A stretch of 64,000 nucleotides of DNA from Pseudobdellovibrionaceae bacterium (GTDB lineage Bacteria; Bdellovibrionota; Bdellovibrionia; Bdellovibrionales; UBA1609), in the NCBI GenBank assembly GCA_947444305.1, contig CANEZP010000013.1, forward strand, positions 1 through 64,000, in the 5' to 3' direction. The notes beneath the pieces are model-generated. The model saw only the letters and a list, made by a program, of their open reading frames with translations, did no database searches and was not told where the DNA came from. Positions 34,700-42,784 of this stretch are shown here, in pieces. Position 1 is the stretch's first letter. Every line of letters starts with the position of its first letter. The translations under genes and the position numbers were made by a program.

Positions 34700-35020
34700 A
34701 TGAAGAGAACTCAATCTTAAATAAAAAGGAAATTAGAAGCAACGGACGCCGGTTAACCAAAAGGCTCACCCGGCTTGCCGATGCGGATCGCTTTTACGCT
34801 GAGAAGAAGCGCGAGAAAGAATTAGTCGAGCGGACTAACCCCCACTGCCCAAGAAACCTTGTTAGCTGACTACACGGCCACATGGCTGGCCAGATGCCGG
34901 CAGCAGGGCAAACTCCCCACCTTCGGCCAACGCGTCCTTCAAAGAATCAACTCGCAAGAGATTGAAGAAAAAACCTCAGCCACCAACACCCCGATTACAA
35001 AACTTAAAGTAGTTCCGTAA
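34700..35020 (+). pseudogene. Decayed small gene with frameshift in a C5 run
   Basis: A GGAG followed by ATG (34700) starts a frame that ends after six codons. The next frame reads RRLTKRLTRLADADRFYAEK and KREKELVERT up to a run of five C (34839-34843). Dropping one C lets it continue NPTAQETLLADYTATWLARC and RQQGKLPTFGQRVLQRINSQ to a TAA at 35018-35020, in the frame of the original ATG. The product would be a basic, helical cytoplasmic protein of about 105 residues with no recognised family. It accounts for most of the gap between 34612 and the tRNA-Leu. Confidence 0.45.
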
Positions 35021-35057
35021 GCAGCACCGCGCACGCGCACAAAAACGCGCGAAGCGC

Positions 35058-35094
35058 AGTGAGCCTTCGGGCGAACAGTGAGCCGGAGGCGAAC
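35058..35094 (-). repeat. Tandem 18-19 bp repeat in tRNA-flanking element
   Basis: Two adjacent copies, AGTGAGCCTTCGGGCGAAC (35058-35076) and AGTGAGCCGGAGGCGAAC (35077-35094) on the + strand. Read on the minus strand they give the TCGCCTCCGGCTC motif also found after tRNA-Ala at 48142-48155. Confidence 0.6.
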
Positions 35095-35154
35095 CACACA
35101 ATAGCAAAATCGAAACTGGGGAGGAGAAAGCCGACCGCGAGAGAGGAGAGATTT
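35077..35154 (-). repeat. tRNA-linked repeat, copy downstream of tRNA-Leu
   Basis: Reading the minus strand from the end of the tRNA, this 78-bp stretch shares ordered blocks with the 78 bp after tRNA-Ala (48079-48156): TCGGCTTTCT, CCTCC, TTTGCTA-TGT and TCGCCTCCGGCTC, at the same distances from the CCA end. The copy at 48404-48470 shares the same blocks. Confidence 0.6.
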
Positions 35155-35245
35155 TGGTGCCCCGGGCCAGACTTGAACTGGCACGACAGAATGACCCGTC
35201 CCAGGATTTTAAGTCCTGTGCGTCTACCAGTTTCGCCACCGGGGC
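35155..35245 (-). tRNA. tRNA-Leu (anticodon TAA)
   Basis: The minus strand gives a 91-nt class II tRNA. The acceptor GCCCCGG pairs with CCGGGGC before A-CCA (CCA encoded, 35155-35157). The anticodon arm GGACTTAAAATCC has loop CTTAAAA and anticodon TAA. There is a long variable arm, and a T arm with GTTCAAGTC. It decodes UUA/UUG. Confidence 0.95.
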
Positions 35246-35279
35246 AAAGCTAAAGCGTCGTGGCCTAAAAAGTGACTTT

Positions 35280-36014
35280 ATGCGCGCCGTCTGTCAATCT
35301 CTCAAATCCATGAACGTAGCTAAAAATCCAATTCAATGCGCCGCGACCCTGACCCGTGACCTTCTTTCACGCCAAGCCAAACCCTTGCTCTTTATTTTTG
35401 CCTTTGGTTGCCTAATAAGTTTGCAACTTGAAGATCTCGTGCGCGAACTTGGTCCGACCGAAGACACCGCGCGGTGGGTACTTCAACTTTCGCTGGGGCT
35501 TACCGATCTGTTCGAAGGTATCCTGATTTTCCTGGTGCTGAGCTGGGGTATTCCGAAGGTCCGTGATCTCTCGCCGTTGAAGTTCGAGAAAAATCCTTTC
35601 GCCGAGCCTTACCTGGATAGCTTCTTCGCCGAATACTTGCGAATGCTCGCGACCGTTCTGCTGTTTGCGTTGATGCTCCTGATTCCGGGGTTGATCGCTT
35701 ACTGTTTTTTGATGTTTGTTCCGTACATCGCGATTTTTTCGAAACCGTACCGGTCAGATCAAGTTTCGGCGCTCCGGTATTCCTACGAATTAACGAAGAA
35801 GTTTTTCTGGCGTGTCTTTGCGGTTTTTATTGTAACGACCGCGCTGCAGCTCGGCCTTGAGTTCTTGCCCAAACTTTACGAGCCGCTGCACAACTGGCCC
35901 GCGCGGGTCGCGCTGATGGGCGTAAGTTCGCTGATTGTTTTTTGGACCTATAGCTTTATGTTCATTACTTTTGAACAAGCCGTGTTGGAGGATAAAGATG
36001 GAATTAACGTTTAA
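35280..36014 (+). CDS. Polytopic membrane protein of unknown function
   Basis: The frame is open from 35154, but that part is antisense to the tRNA. The ATG at 35280 (or 35310) is the sensible start. About 235-245 residues with five or six helices: PLLFIFAFGCLISLQLE, LGLTDLFEGILIFLVLSWG, MLATVLLFALMLLIPGLIAY, CFLMFVPYIAIF, FWRVFAVFIVTTALQLG and VALMGVSSLIVFWTYSFMFI. The layout recalls glycerophosphoryl-diester phosphodiesterase-type membrane domains but no signature is clear. Its end overlaps the IMP dehydrogenase start by 17 bp. Confidence 0.6.
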   Translation: MRAVCQSLKSMNVAKNPIQCAATLTRDLLSRQAKPLLFIFAFGCLISLQLEDLVRELGPTEDTARWVLQLSLGLTDLFEGILIFLVLSWGIPKVRDLSPLKFEKNPFAEPYLDSFFAEYLRMLATVLLFALMLLIPGLIAYCFLMFVPYIAIFSKPYRSDQVSALRYSYELTKKFFWRVFAVFIVTTALQLGLEFLPKLYEPLHNWPARVALMGVSSLIVFWTYSFMFITFEQAVLEDKDGINV

Positions 36015-37047
36015 CGCTTCGGGAATCGCCAAGCGAGGCAAAGGCCTCACCTTCGATGACGTGCTGATCGTACCGAGCAAATCGGCGGTGCGCTCGCGTA
36101 GGGATCCGAATCTCTCGACCCGCCTGACTCGTAATTTCAAAATCGACATGCCGTTTATCTCCGCCAACATGGACACCGTGACCGAAAGCCCGATGGCGAT
36201 CGCGATGGGCAACCTCGGCGGATTCGGGATCCTTCATCGCTTCATGAATACCGAAGAACAAATCAAAGAAGTCCACCGCGTGCGTGATGCGGGTTTGAAG
36301 ATTATCGGCGCTTCGATCGGCGTAAATGAAGAAGGCCGCGTGCGTGCCGAAGCCTTGGTGAAGGAAGGCGTGAACCTGCTGACGATCGACATCGCCCACG
36401 GTCACTCGGTCGCCATGATCGAAACCGTACAATGGTTGCGCGATAAATTTCAGGACAAAGTCGATTTGATCGCGGGCAACGTCGCGACTCCGGAAGCGAC
36501 CGAAGAATTGATTCACGCCGGTGCCGACGCGATCAAGGTCGGCATCGGGCCGGGCTCGATGTGCACGACCCGGATCATCACGGGCGCGGGCGTTCCGCAA
36601 TTGACGGCCGTCGCGTGGTGCGCGGAAGTCGCGCGTGCCTTTAAGATTCCCGTTATCGCCGACGGTGGTTTGAAAAGTTCGGGTGATATCGTCAAAGCGC
36701 TCGCCGCCGGTGCCGAGACCGTCATGCTCGGCTCACTGCTCGCCGGTTGCTTAGAAACTCCCGGTGAGATCGCCGCGGGTAAGAAGCGTTACCGCGGTAT
36801 GGCCTCGCGCGCGGCCCAAGTGTCGTGGCGTGGAGGCTTACCCGAGGGCATGGCGCCCGAAGGCGAAGCGACCGCGGTACCCGTCAAAGGCAGCGTTAAA
36901 GACGTGATCATGGAACTCGCCGGTGGTTTACGTTCCGGCATGAGCTACATCAGCGCCGAAACTTTGCCCGAGATTCTAGAAAAAGCGCGATTCATGGAAA
37001 TGTCGGCGAATGGTTTTCGGGAATCCGTCGCGCACGGATTAAAATAA
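35998..37047 (+). CDS. guaB: IMP dehydrogenase lacking CBS domains
   Basis: The start at 35998 is set by GGAGG nine bases before. The product has 349 residues, against about 490 for ordinary bacterial GuaB. It holds the whole TIM-barrel core: [52 protein letters not shown] with catalytic C189, [20 protein letters not shown] and the GGLRSGMSY end. The two CBS (Bateman) domains normally inserted after about residue 90 are absent. The C-terminus ([11 protein letters not shown]) and the PEG segment look like IMPDH rather than GMP reductase, but the [12 protein letters not shown] part is intermediate, so GuaC activity is not excluded. It converts IMP to XMP with NAD in guanine nucleotide synthesis. 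Confidence 0.85.
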   Translation: MELTFNASGIAKRGKGLTFDDVLIVPSKSAVRSRRDPNLSTRLTRNFKIDMPFISANMDTVTESPMAIAMGNLGGFGILHRFMNTEEQIKEVHRVRDAGLKIIGASIGVNEEGRVRAEALVKEGVNLLTIDIAHGHSVAMIETVQWLRDKFQDKVDLIAGNVATPEATEELIHAGADAIKVGIGPGSMCTTRIITGAGVPQLTAVAWCAEVARAFKIPVIADGGLKSSGDIVKALAAGAETVMLGSLLAGCLETPGEIAAGKKRYRGMASRAAQVSWRGGLPEGMAPEGEATAVPVKGSVKDVIMELAGGLRSGMSYISAETLPEILEKARFMEMSANGFRESVAHGLK

Positions 37048-37048
37048 C

Positions 37049-37828
37049 GTGCAGGCGATCGGGGTTTTCGATTCGGGGGTGGGTGGCCTGACGGTTTTAC
37101 GTGCGCTCAAGGCACGCTGGCCCGCCGAGAATTTCATCTACCTCGCCGACACTGCCCGCCTACCCTACGGTAATAAATCTTTAAGCACGGTTCACAATTA
37201 CGTCGGCCAATGTCTTAAATTCTTTAAGGCTTATGACCTGAAGGCGGTGGTCGTCGCGTGCAACACGGCCTCGGCCGCCATTATCGAAAAGCCGATCGCC
37301 TCCGAAGTCCCGGTGTTTAACGTGATTGAACCGGGCGCGCGCAAAGCCGTCGAGGCGTCGGGCACCGGTCGCGTCGGCATACTGGCGACGCGGGCGACCG
37401 TTCACGCCGAAGCTTACCCGCACGCGATTCTTCGATTGAAACCCGACGCCGAAGTCTTCCAGCAGGCTTGCCCCTTGTGGGTGCCGTTGGTGGAGGAAGG
37501 CTGGATCGATGATCCCGTGACCAACATCATCGTCTACCGGTACGTCAGCGCCATTTTGAAAAACAACTTAGACACCTTGATCATGGGTTGCACGCACTAC
37601 CCGGTCTTGCGCGAAGCCATCGCGAAGGCCGCGGGCAATTCCATCGCGCTGGTCGATTCGAGCCAAGGTTTGGTCGAGGATTTGAAATCGCGCATCGAGA
37701 TGAATGAAGAAGCTACGACGGGCACGGTAAAGATCCTCGCCACGGACTTCTCGCCGCGGCTGGAAGAAACCGCGCGCTTAATCTTGCGGGGCACGACGTT
37801 CGATTCGATCGAGCCGGTGGACCTGTAG
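37049..37828 (+). CDS. murI: Glutamate racemase
   Basis: A GTG start lies one base after the guaB stop. Family landmarks: GVFDSGVGGLTVLRAL at the N-terminus, ADTARLPYGNKS, VVVACNTASA with catalytic C71, and LIMGCTHYPVL with the second catalytic Cys. 259 residues is the usual length. The enzyme makes D-glutamate for peptidoglycan in the cytoplasm. Operon with guaB; a strong hairpin (37855-37886) follows. Confidence 0.95.
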   Translation: MQAIGVFDSGVGGLTVLRALKARWPAENFIYLADTARLPYGNKSLSTVHNYVGQCLKFFKAYDLKAVVVACNTASAAIIEKPIASEVPVFNVIEPGARKAVEASGTGRVGILATRATVHAEAYPHAILRLKPDAEVFQQACPLWVPLVEEGWIDDPVTNIIVYRYVSAILKNNLDTLIMGCTHYPVLREAIAKAAGNSIALVDSSQGLVEDLKSRIEMNEEATTGTVKILATDFSPRLEETARLILRGTTFDSIEPVDL

Positions 37829-37854
37829 GCGTTCCGACGGGTTCGCTTTCTAAC

Positions 37855-37886
37855 GCAGCACTTCCTGTCCAGACAGGAAATGCTGC
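37855..37886 (+). terminator. Hairpin after murI, probable terminator
   Basis: GCAGCA-C-TTCCTGTC, loop CA, GACAGGAA-A-TGCTGC: a 14-bp stem with one mismatch, 27 bp after the murI stop. There is no T-run, so termination may need help, or the hairpin may be a processed RNA 3' end. Confidence 0.55.
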
Positions 37887-38055
37887 GGCTAAACAATATC
37901 AGATTAGATGAGATGAATCGGCTATTTCCGGTAGGCGTTCGCGGGCCGGACAATCGTAAGCTAAATTTTGCGCCATCTGCGCTTCGAACCGGTAGATCGC
38001 CAGGATGCACCGTTTAAATTCCAGAAAAGAAACAGTGCAGCTAAACAGATTTTAT

Positions 38056-38075
38056 CACCCGCGCCGGCGCGGGTG
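38056..38075 (-). terminator. 20-bp perfect G+C palindrome after the aldehyde dehydrogenase gene
   Basis: CACCCGCGCCGGCGCGGGTG is perfectly palindromic and lies 3 bp past the stop of 38078-39448. Read on the minus strand it is followed by ATAAAATCTGTTT, a weak T-containing tail. Likely terminator for the leftward lysA operon. Confidence 0.55.
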
Positions 38076-38077
38076 GA

Positions 38078-39448
38078 TTAATCGCCCGCTTTGATATCCG
38101 CGCCCTTCGCGGGTGGCGTGAAAACGGATTTCACGACCGTGAATTCGAAGCAGCCCTCGCGGCCCAGCTCGCGGCCTAACCCTGAGTCCTTCACGCCGCC
38201 GAACGGGGCGCTGGCGTCGGACTTCACGAAGTCATTGATGCACACCATGCCGCAGTCCATTTCAATGCGGGCGAGCTCTTGGGCGCGCTTCACGTCGCGG
38301 GAAAAGATGGCGCCGCCCAAGCCGTAGATGGACCGGTTGGCTAAGGCGATCGCCTGTTTTTCGTCTAGAGCTTCGATGACGGCCGCAACGGGGCCGAACA
38401 ATTCATCATCGAACGCGGGCATCCCCGGCTTCACGCCGGCGAGCACGCTCGCGGGATAGTAGAAGCCTTTGCCCTCGGGAATTTCGCCGCCGAGCACGAG
38501 CCGTGCGCCTTGCTTCACGCTATCGAGAACTTGTTTGTGAAGTTCTTCGCGCAGATCTTTGCGAGCCATGGGCGCGGGCTTGGGCGCGGCTTTCATCTCG
38601 GCCGCGAGCTTAGTGGTGAAAGCTTCGCTGTTTTTCTTGGTCACGATGAAACGTTTCGCGGCGACGCAACTTTGACCGGCGTTGACCAAGCGGCCGGCCG
38701 CGCACATCTTGGCGGCGAGATCCAGATCGGCGTCGTCCAGGATGACGTAAGCATCGCTGCCACCCAGCTCCAGTACGCATTTCTTTAAATGTTCGCCCGC
38801 CAATTTGCCTACGGTCACGCCCGCCTTGCGCGAGCCGGTCAACGAAATCCCGCGCACCCGCCGGTCGGCGATGATGCGTGCCGATTCGTCGTGACCGATC
38901 AAAAGATTTTGGTAAAGACCGTCGGGAAAAGCCTGGCGGAAAATGTCGGCCATGAACTCGGCGCTACCGAAGGTCATCGCCGCGTGCTTTAAGACGATCG
39001 CGTTACCGCCGAGCAATGCCGGCACCGCGAAGCGCACGACCTGCCAAAGCGGAAAGTTCCACGGCATGATACCGAACAGTAAGCCCATCGGCTCAAACGT
39101 TACGGAAAATCCATTGGCCTCGCTGTGCTCGTGCTCCGCTTTCCATTTCGGATAGTTCTCGCGCAGATACAAACAACTCTTGATGCACTTGTCGATCTCA
39201 GATTGTGAGTCGGCCAAAGTTTTACCCATCTCGGCGCTCATCAATTCGGCCAGCGTCATCTTCGCCGCCTTGAGCCCTTCGGCGAACACGCGTACGCATT
39301 CGAGCCTGGTGGCCATGGGCACCAAACGCCAGTGCTGAAAAGCTTCATGCCCGGTCGCTAACGCGGCTTCGATCGCCTCGTCATCTTCGTAGGTGTACTC
39401 GCGCAAAGTTTCTTCGGTCGCGGGATTGATCGTGCTTACGGTTTTCAC
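38078..39448 (-). CDS. Aldehyde dehydrogenase, succinate-semialdehyde dehydrogenase type
   Basis: A GTG at 39446-39448 follows GGAG at good spacing and overlaps the DUF502 stop (GTGA). 456 residues with the ALDH signatures: MPWNFPLWQV, the NAD-binding region around GISLTGSRKAGV, ELGGSDAYVILDDADLD with the general-base Glu, and NAGQSCVAAKRFIV with the catalytic Cys. The GQSCVAAKR form is typical of Sad/YneI-like succinate-semialdehyde dehydrogenases. It would oxidise succinate semialdehyde to succinate. Last gene of a lysA-DUF502-ALDH operon. Confidence 0.85.
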   Translation of the reverse strand: MKTVSTINPATEETLREYTYEDDEAIEAALATGHEAFQHWRLVPMATRLECVRVFAEGLKAAKMTLAELMSAEMGKTLADSQSEIDKCIKSCLYLRENYPKWKAEHEHSEANGFSVTFEPMGLLFGIMPWNFPLWQVVRFAVPALLGGNAIVLKHAAMTFGSAEFMADIFRQAFPDGLYQNLLIGHDESARIIADRRVRGISLTGSRKAGVTVGKLAGEHLKKCVLELGGSDAYVILDDADLDLAAKMCAAGRLVNAGQSCVAAKRFIVTKKNSEAFTTKLAAEMKAAPKPAPMARKDLREELHKQVLDSVKQGARLVLGGEIPEGKGFYYPASVLAGVKPGMPAFDDELFGPVAAVIEALDEKQAIALANRSIYGLGGAIFSRDVKRAQELARIEMDCGMVCINDFVKSDASAPFGGVKDSGLGRELGREGCFEFTVVKSVFTPPAKGADIKAGD

Positions 39449-40047
39449 ACTTGCTCCAATTTCTTGTCTTCGCCCGGCAGCCAAGCCGTGATGATCGAGC
39501 GCATCGCGGCCTCGACGCTAAGGTTTGTCGGGTGCACCCAATCGCGCGGAATGAACAGCGTGCAGCCGCCGAACTGGTAACTCATCGGAAAATAGACCGC
39601 AACCTTGCCTTCCTTCGTGACGGCAGGCGGAAGGTCGCGCAAATGCTCGCGGGTCATCAAACCGACCATCTCGACCGCTTGCCCCGGCCAGCGCACTAGG
39701 ACGACCTGATTGCTCTTGGCTTTGCCGGGTTTGAGGTATTCGGTGAAATCTTTAAGCGCGACGTAAACCGACTTCACCACCGGTAACTCGCGGAACAAAC
39801 CTTCGACCAGGTTGAACATCCAACGCGTGAGCGGTTGGTCGACGACGGCACCAAAACCGTAGATGAGCAAAAAACAAACCGCGACGCCCATCCCGGGAAG
39901 ATACCAGGACGCCGGCCAAAAAAGTGAAATCGCGTCGCGCGCAAAACTTTCGACGCTCGAAAGAAACCAAATGAAAACGTAGATCGAAAGCATGAGCGGG
40001 AGCAGCGTGAACAAACCTTTAAAGAACGTCGTCGTAATATGTTTCAT
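39445..40047 (-). CDS. DUF502 family membrane protein
   Basis: The ATG at 40047 overlaps the lysA stop (ATGA). 200 residues: MKHITTTFFKGLFTLLPLMLSIYVF gives the DUF502 N-terminal helix (residues 8-30), with a second helix at about 53-75. The conserved PVVKSVYVALKDFTEYL and the VVLVRWPGQAVEMVGLMT and YFPMSYQFGG segments follow. Family members are two-helix inner-membrane proteins with a cytosolic beta domain; function unknown. Confidence 0.85.
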   Translation of the reverse strand: MKHITTTFFKGLFTLLPLMLSIYVFIWFLSSVESFARDAISLFWPASWYLPGMGVAVCFLLIYGFGAVVDQPLTRWMFNLVEGLFRELPVVKSVYVALKDFTEYLKPGKAKSNQVVLVRWPGQAVEMVGLMTREHLRDLPPAVTKEGKVAVYFPMSYQFGGCTLFIPRDWVHPTNLSVEAAMRSIITAWLPGEDKKLEQV

Positions 40048-41213
40048 GTCACTTCCATCGCGCCGTTGAGGACGCTCCACTCGGCGGGCAATTGGCTTTC
40101 GTTGTAAGTATTGGCCATCACGGCCCCGTAGGCGCCGGCGTCAAAGATTCCGACCCAGTCCCCGCGCTCGACCACATTCATGCGGCGATCGGCGGCAAAC
40201 ACGTCGGTGGATTCGCAGATGGGGCCGACGATCGAGTAGTTCTCGGAGCCTTCGCGCGGCGCAAGCGGTTCGATGCGATGGTAGGATTGGTAAAGAGCCG
40301 GGCGCATCAGATTGTTCATGCCCGCGTTCAGTATGACAAATTGCCGGTCGGCGGTTTTTTTAACGTACACGACTTTCGCCAGCAACACGCCCATGCGTGC
40401 GACCAAGAAGCGCCCGGGTTCGAGCATAATCTCGGCGCCGGTGGCGTGCGATTGCAATAGCACTTTCATGTACTGCTCGAGACGAGCGAGGTCATCCTCA
40501 CCTTTGGTTTTATAATCGATGCCTAGTCCGCCGCCTAAATCCAAACGCTCGAGCGAAAAACCTTGCGCCTTAACGCCGGAATAAATCTTACCGATCTCGA
40601 CGCTCATCTTTTCGAAAACCGGCACGTCTAAGATTTGCGATCCTATGTGCACCGTCAGCGATTTTAACTTTACACGACGGGGCGAAGCTTTGAGCCAGCC
40701 GAGCACGTCGGGCAGTTGACGCTGATCCAAACCAAATTTACTTTCGGGCGTCGCGGTCTGGATGTTTTTGTGGGTCGGTGCTTCGAGGTGAATATTTAAG
40801 CGAAGCGCGATGTCCATGTGCGCGCGGCGTTCTTGGCAAATGGCTTCGAGGTGCTGAAGCTCTTCAAAACTTTCCACATTGATTTGCAAGATGCGGTGTT
40901 GGAGCGCGCTTTCGAGTTCCTCCCGGTCTTTGCCGACACCCGAGAAAATAATTTTTTTAGGATCTAACCCTAGCGCTAAGGCTTTTTGCATTTCGCCGAG
41001 CGAAACGACGTCGACTCCGAGCCCCTCACGCGCGAACGCTTGCAGTAATCGCGCGTTCGAGTTGGCTTTCATCGCGTAGTGCACGCGGGTGCCGTGCTTC
41101 ATGAAAGCACGGGCGCGCGTGACCGCGTCGTCGAGATTGTAGAAATAAAATGGCCGCGAATGGTTCGCGGTCAGTTGAACAAGATCGGTTTTGCCGAAGA
41201 AGAATTGGGACAC
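40044..41213 (-). CDS. lysA: Diaminopimelate decarboxylase
   Basis: A GGAGG six bases before a GTG at 41213 sets the start; the ATG at 41219 sits directly on the GGAGG. PLP-barrel enzyme of about 389 residues: HYAMKANSNARLLQAF holds the PLP lysine, LTVHIGSQI, LDLGGGLGIDY (phosphate site), and EPGRFLVARMGVLL, with GPICESTDVFA carrying the active-site Cys. It decarboxylates meso-DAP to lysine. It is divergent from an M14 amidase-like gene and dapD, so DAP supply and use are encoded side by side. Confidence 0.93.
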   Translation of the reverse strand: MSQFFFGKTDLVQLTANHSRPFYFYNLDDAVTRARAFMKHGTRVHYAMKANSNARLLQAFAREGLGVDVVSLGEMQKALALGLDPKKIIFSGVGKDREELESALQHRILQINVESFEELQHLEAICQERRAHMDIALRLNIHLEAPTHKNIQTATPESKFGLDQRQLPDVLGWLKASPRRVKLKSLTVHIGSQILDVPVFEKMSVEIGKIYSGVKAQGFSLERLDLGGGLGIDYKTKGEDDLARLEQYMKVLLQSHATGAEIMLEPGRFLVARMGVLLAKVVYVKKTADRQFVILNAGMNNLMRPALYQSYHRIEPLAPREGSENYSIVGPICESTDVFAADRRMNVVERGDWVGIFDAGAYGAVMANTYNESQLPAEWSVLNGAMEVT

Positions 41214-41268
41214 TGCCATCCTCCGTGAGCCTTGACCTTCCCCCTAAGATAATTAAAACTCAAGGCCC

Positions 41269-41928
41269 ATGAAAAGTTTTTTTCTCCCGCAAACTAGCAC
41301 GGGTCTCGAGATTCCCGTTTACTCATTCGGTACGGCCGGCCCCAACGTTTTGATCCTCGGCGGCGTGCACGGTGACGAGCGCGAAGGCGTCGAAGCCGCC
41401 TACGGCCTGATCAATCGCTGGAGCAAAGCGTTCCCCTTCCAGCTGAAGGTGACGGTCATGCCTGCGTTCAATCTCGACGGAGTTATTCGAAGCACCCGTG
41501 GCAACGCCAACGGTGTGGATCTCAATCGCAACATGGCCACCAAAGATTGGTCACCCGAAGTCAAAACGCCCCGCTACAATCCCGGGCACGCCGCAAACTC
41601 CGAACCCGAGACTCAATTGCTCACCGCTTGGCTTAATGAGCACAAACCGAAATTCATTTTGTCGCTCCATTCGTGGCACCCGGTTTTGAACGTCAACGGG
41701 GATTGCACCGGCGAGGCCGAGGCCATAGCGGCGCTCACGGGTTACAAAATCGACGCGTCCATCGGCTACCCTACCCCGGGGTGTCTCGGCACTTACACGG
41801 GCATCGAACGCAACATGCCGACCCTCACCTACGAAATTGAACGCGGGCTCGCCACCCAAGAAATTTTGCGCGTGCACCTGCCCGCGATCGAAGAAGGCCT
41901 AAAATTTACCGAAAAAACAAGGCAGTAA
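41269..41928 (+). CDS. M14-family zinc carboxypeptidase/amidase, MpaA-like
   Basis: 219 residues, no signal peptide. Zinc ligands H34 and E37 (GGVHGDEREG) and H134 (ILSLHSWH), substrate residues R77 and N86-R87 (VDLNRNM), catalytic E189 (LTYEIERG). Size and the GG-x-HGDE-x-E opening fit the MpaA branch, which cleaves the gamma-D-Glu-meso-DAP bond of murein peptides in the cytoplasm. Its place next to dapD and divergent from lysA supports a role in recovering DAP from peptidoglycan peptides. Confidence 0.75.
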   Translation: MKSFFLPQTSTGLEIPVYSFGTAGPNVLILGGVHGDEREGVEAAYGLINRWSKAFPFQLKVTVMPAFNLDGVIRSTRGNANGVDLNRNMATKDWSPEVKTPRYNPGHAANSEPETQLLTAWLNEHKPKFILSLHSWHPVLNVNGDCTGEAEAIAALTGYKIDASIGYPTPGCLGTYTGIERNMPTLTYEIERGLATQEILRVHLPAIEEGLKFTEKTRQ

Positions 41929-41932
41929 ACCT

Positions 41933-42784
41933 ATGATCTCAAATACCGTCCGCCCGGTTGAAACGCTAAAACCTTTGATCGAACAAGCCGTTCAATACAC
42001 GGTCGAAAATCCAAGGCTGCCTTTGACCGAAGATTACACGCAGGCCATCGAAGAAGTGATTGGCATGATCGACCGCGGTCGCGCACGCATTTCCACTCCC
42101 AACGCCGACGGCACGTGGTCAACCCACGCGTGGCTTAAAAATACGATCATGCTTTATTTCCGCGCTCGCATGATGGAAGAGTCGCACGCCGGCGATTTAC
42201 GCTGGGTCGATAAAATCCCGCTTAAGAAATGGGAAATTAAAATGGGCGTTCGCGTGGTGCCCCCGGCGGTCGTGCGCTACGGCGCGTTCGTTGCTTCGGG
42301 CTGCGTGCTCATGCCCTCTTACATCAACGTCGGCGCCTACGTCGGCGAAGGCACCATGGTCGACACTTGGGCGACCGTCGGATCTTGCGCGCAAATCGGT
42401 AAAGGCGTTCATCTCTCGGGCGGCGTCGGCATCGGTGGCGTACTCGAACCCGCGCAAGCCCAACCGGTCATCATCGAGGACGACGTATTCGTCGGCAGCC
42501 GCTGCGTTGTCGTAGAAGGTGTGCACGTGAAGCGCGGGGCCGTGCTCGGCGCGGGCGTTGTCTTGACGAAATCAACGACGATCGTCGACACGACCCAACC
42601 GGGCGCGATGTCAAAAGGCGTGATCCCGGAAAACTCGGTGGTCATACCCGGTACGATGAACAAGAGATTTCCGGGCGGTGAATTCGGCGTGCCGTGCGCG
42701 CTCATCATCGGCAAACGCACGGAATCAACCGACCGTAAGGTTTCACTTAATCAGGCGTTGCGAGATTTTGAGGTCCCCGTCTAA
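41933..42784 (+). CDS. dapD: 2,3,4,5-tetrahydropyridine-2,6-dicarboxylate N-succinyltransferase
   Basis: 283 residues. The C-terminal half is a left-handed beta helix of hexapeptide repeats (YINVGAYVGEGTMVDTWATV, GSCAQIGKGVHLSGGVGIGG), with DapD-specific LEPAQAQPVIIEDDVFVGSR. It makes N-succinyl-L-2-amino-6-oxopimelate in the succinylase DAP route. Starts 4 bp after the M14 gene. Its last 38 bp overlap the convergent LolC/E-type gene. Confidence 0.95.
   Translation: MISNTVRPVETLKPLIEQAVQYTVENPRLPLTEDYTQAIEEVIGMIDRGRARISTPNADGTWSTHAWLKNTIMLYFRARMMEESHAGDLRWVDKIPLKKWEIKMGVRVVPPAVVRYGAFVASGCVLMPSYINVGAYVGEGTMVDTWATVGSCAQIGKGVHLSGGVGIGGVLEPAQAQPVIIEDDVFVGSRCVVVEGVHVKRGAVLGAGVVLTKSTTIVDTTQPGAMSKGVIPENSVVIPGTMNKRFPGGEFGVPCALIIGKRTESTDRKVSLNQALRDFEVPV

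Noticed and set aside
35154-35279. N-terminal extension of the membrane protein at 35280
   Set aside because: This part is the antisense of tRNA-Leu (35155-35245), so it is not coding.
36004-36600. 198-residue minus-strand frame inside guaB
   Set aside because: It is fully antisense to a well-conserved enzyme and shows His/Asp/Arg-rich shadow composition.
37597-38010. 137-residue minus frame overlapping the murI end
   Set aside because: Antisense to the catalytic end of murI and continuing through the terminator hairpin; not protein-like.
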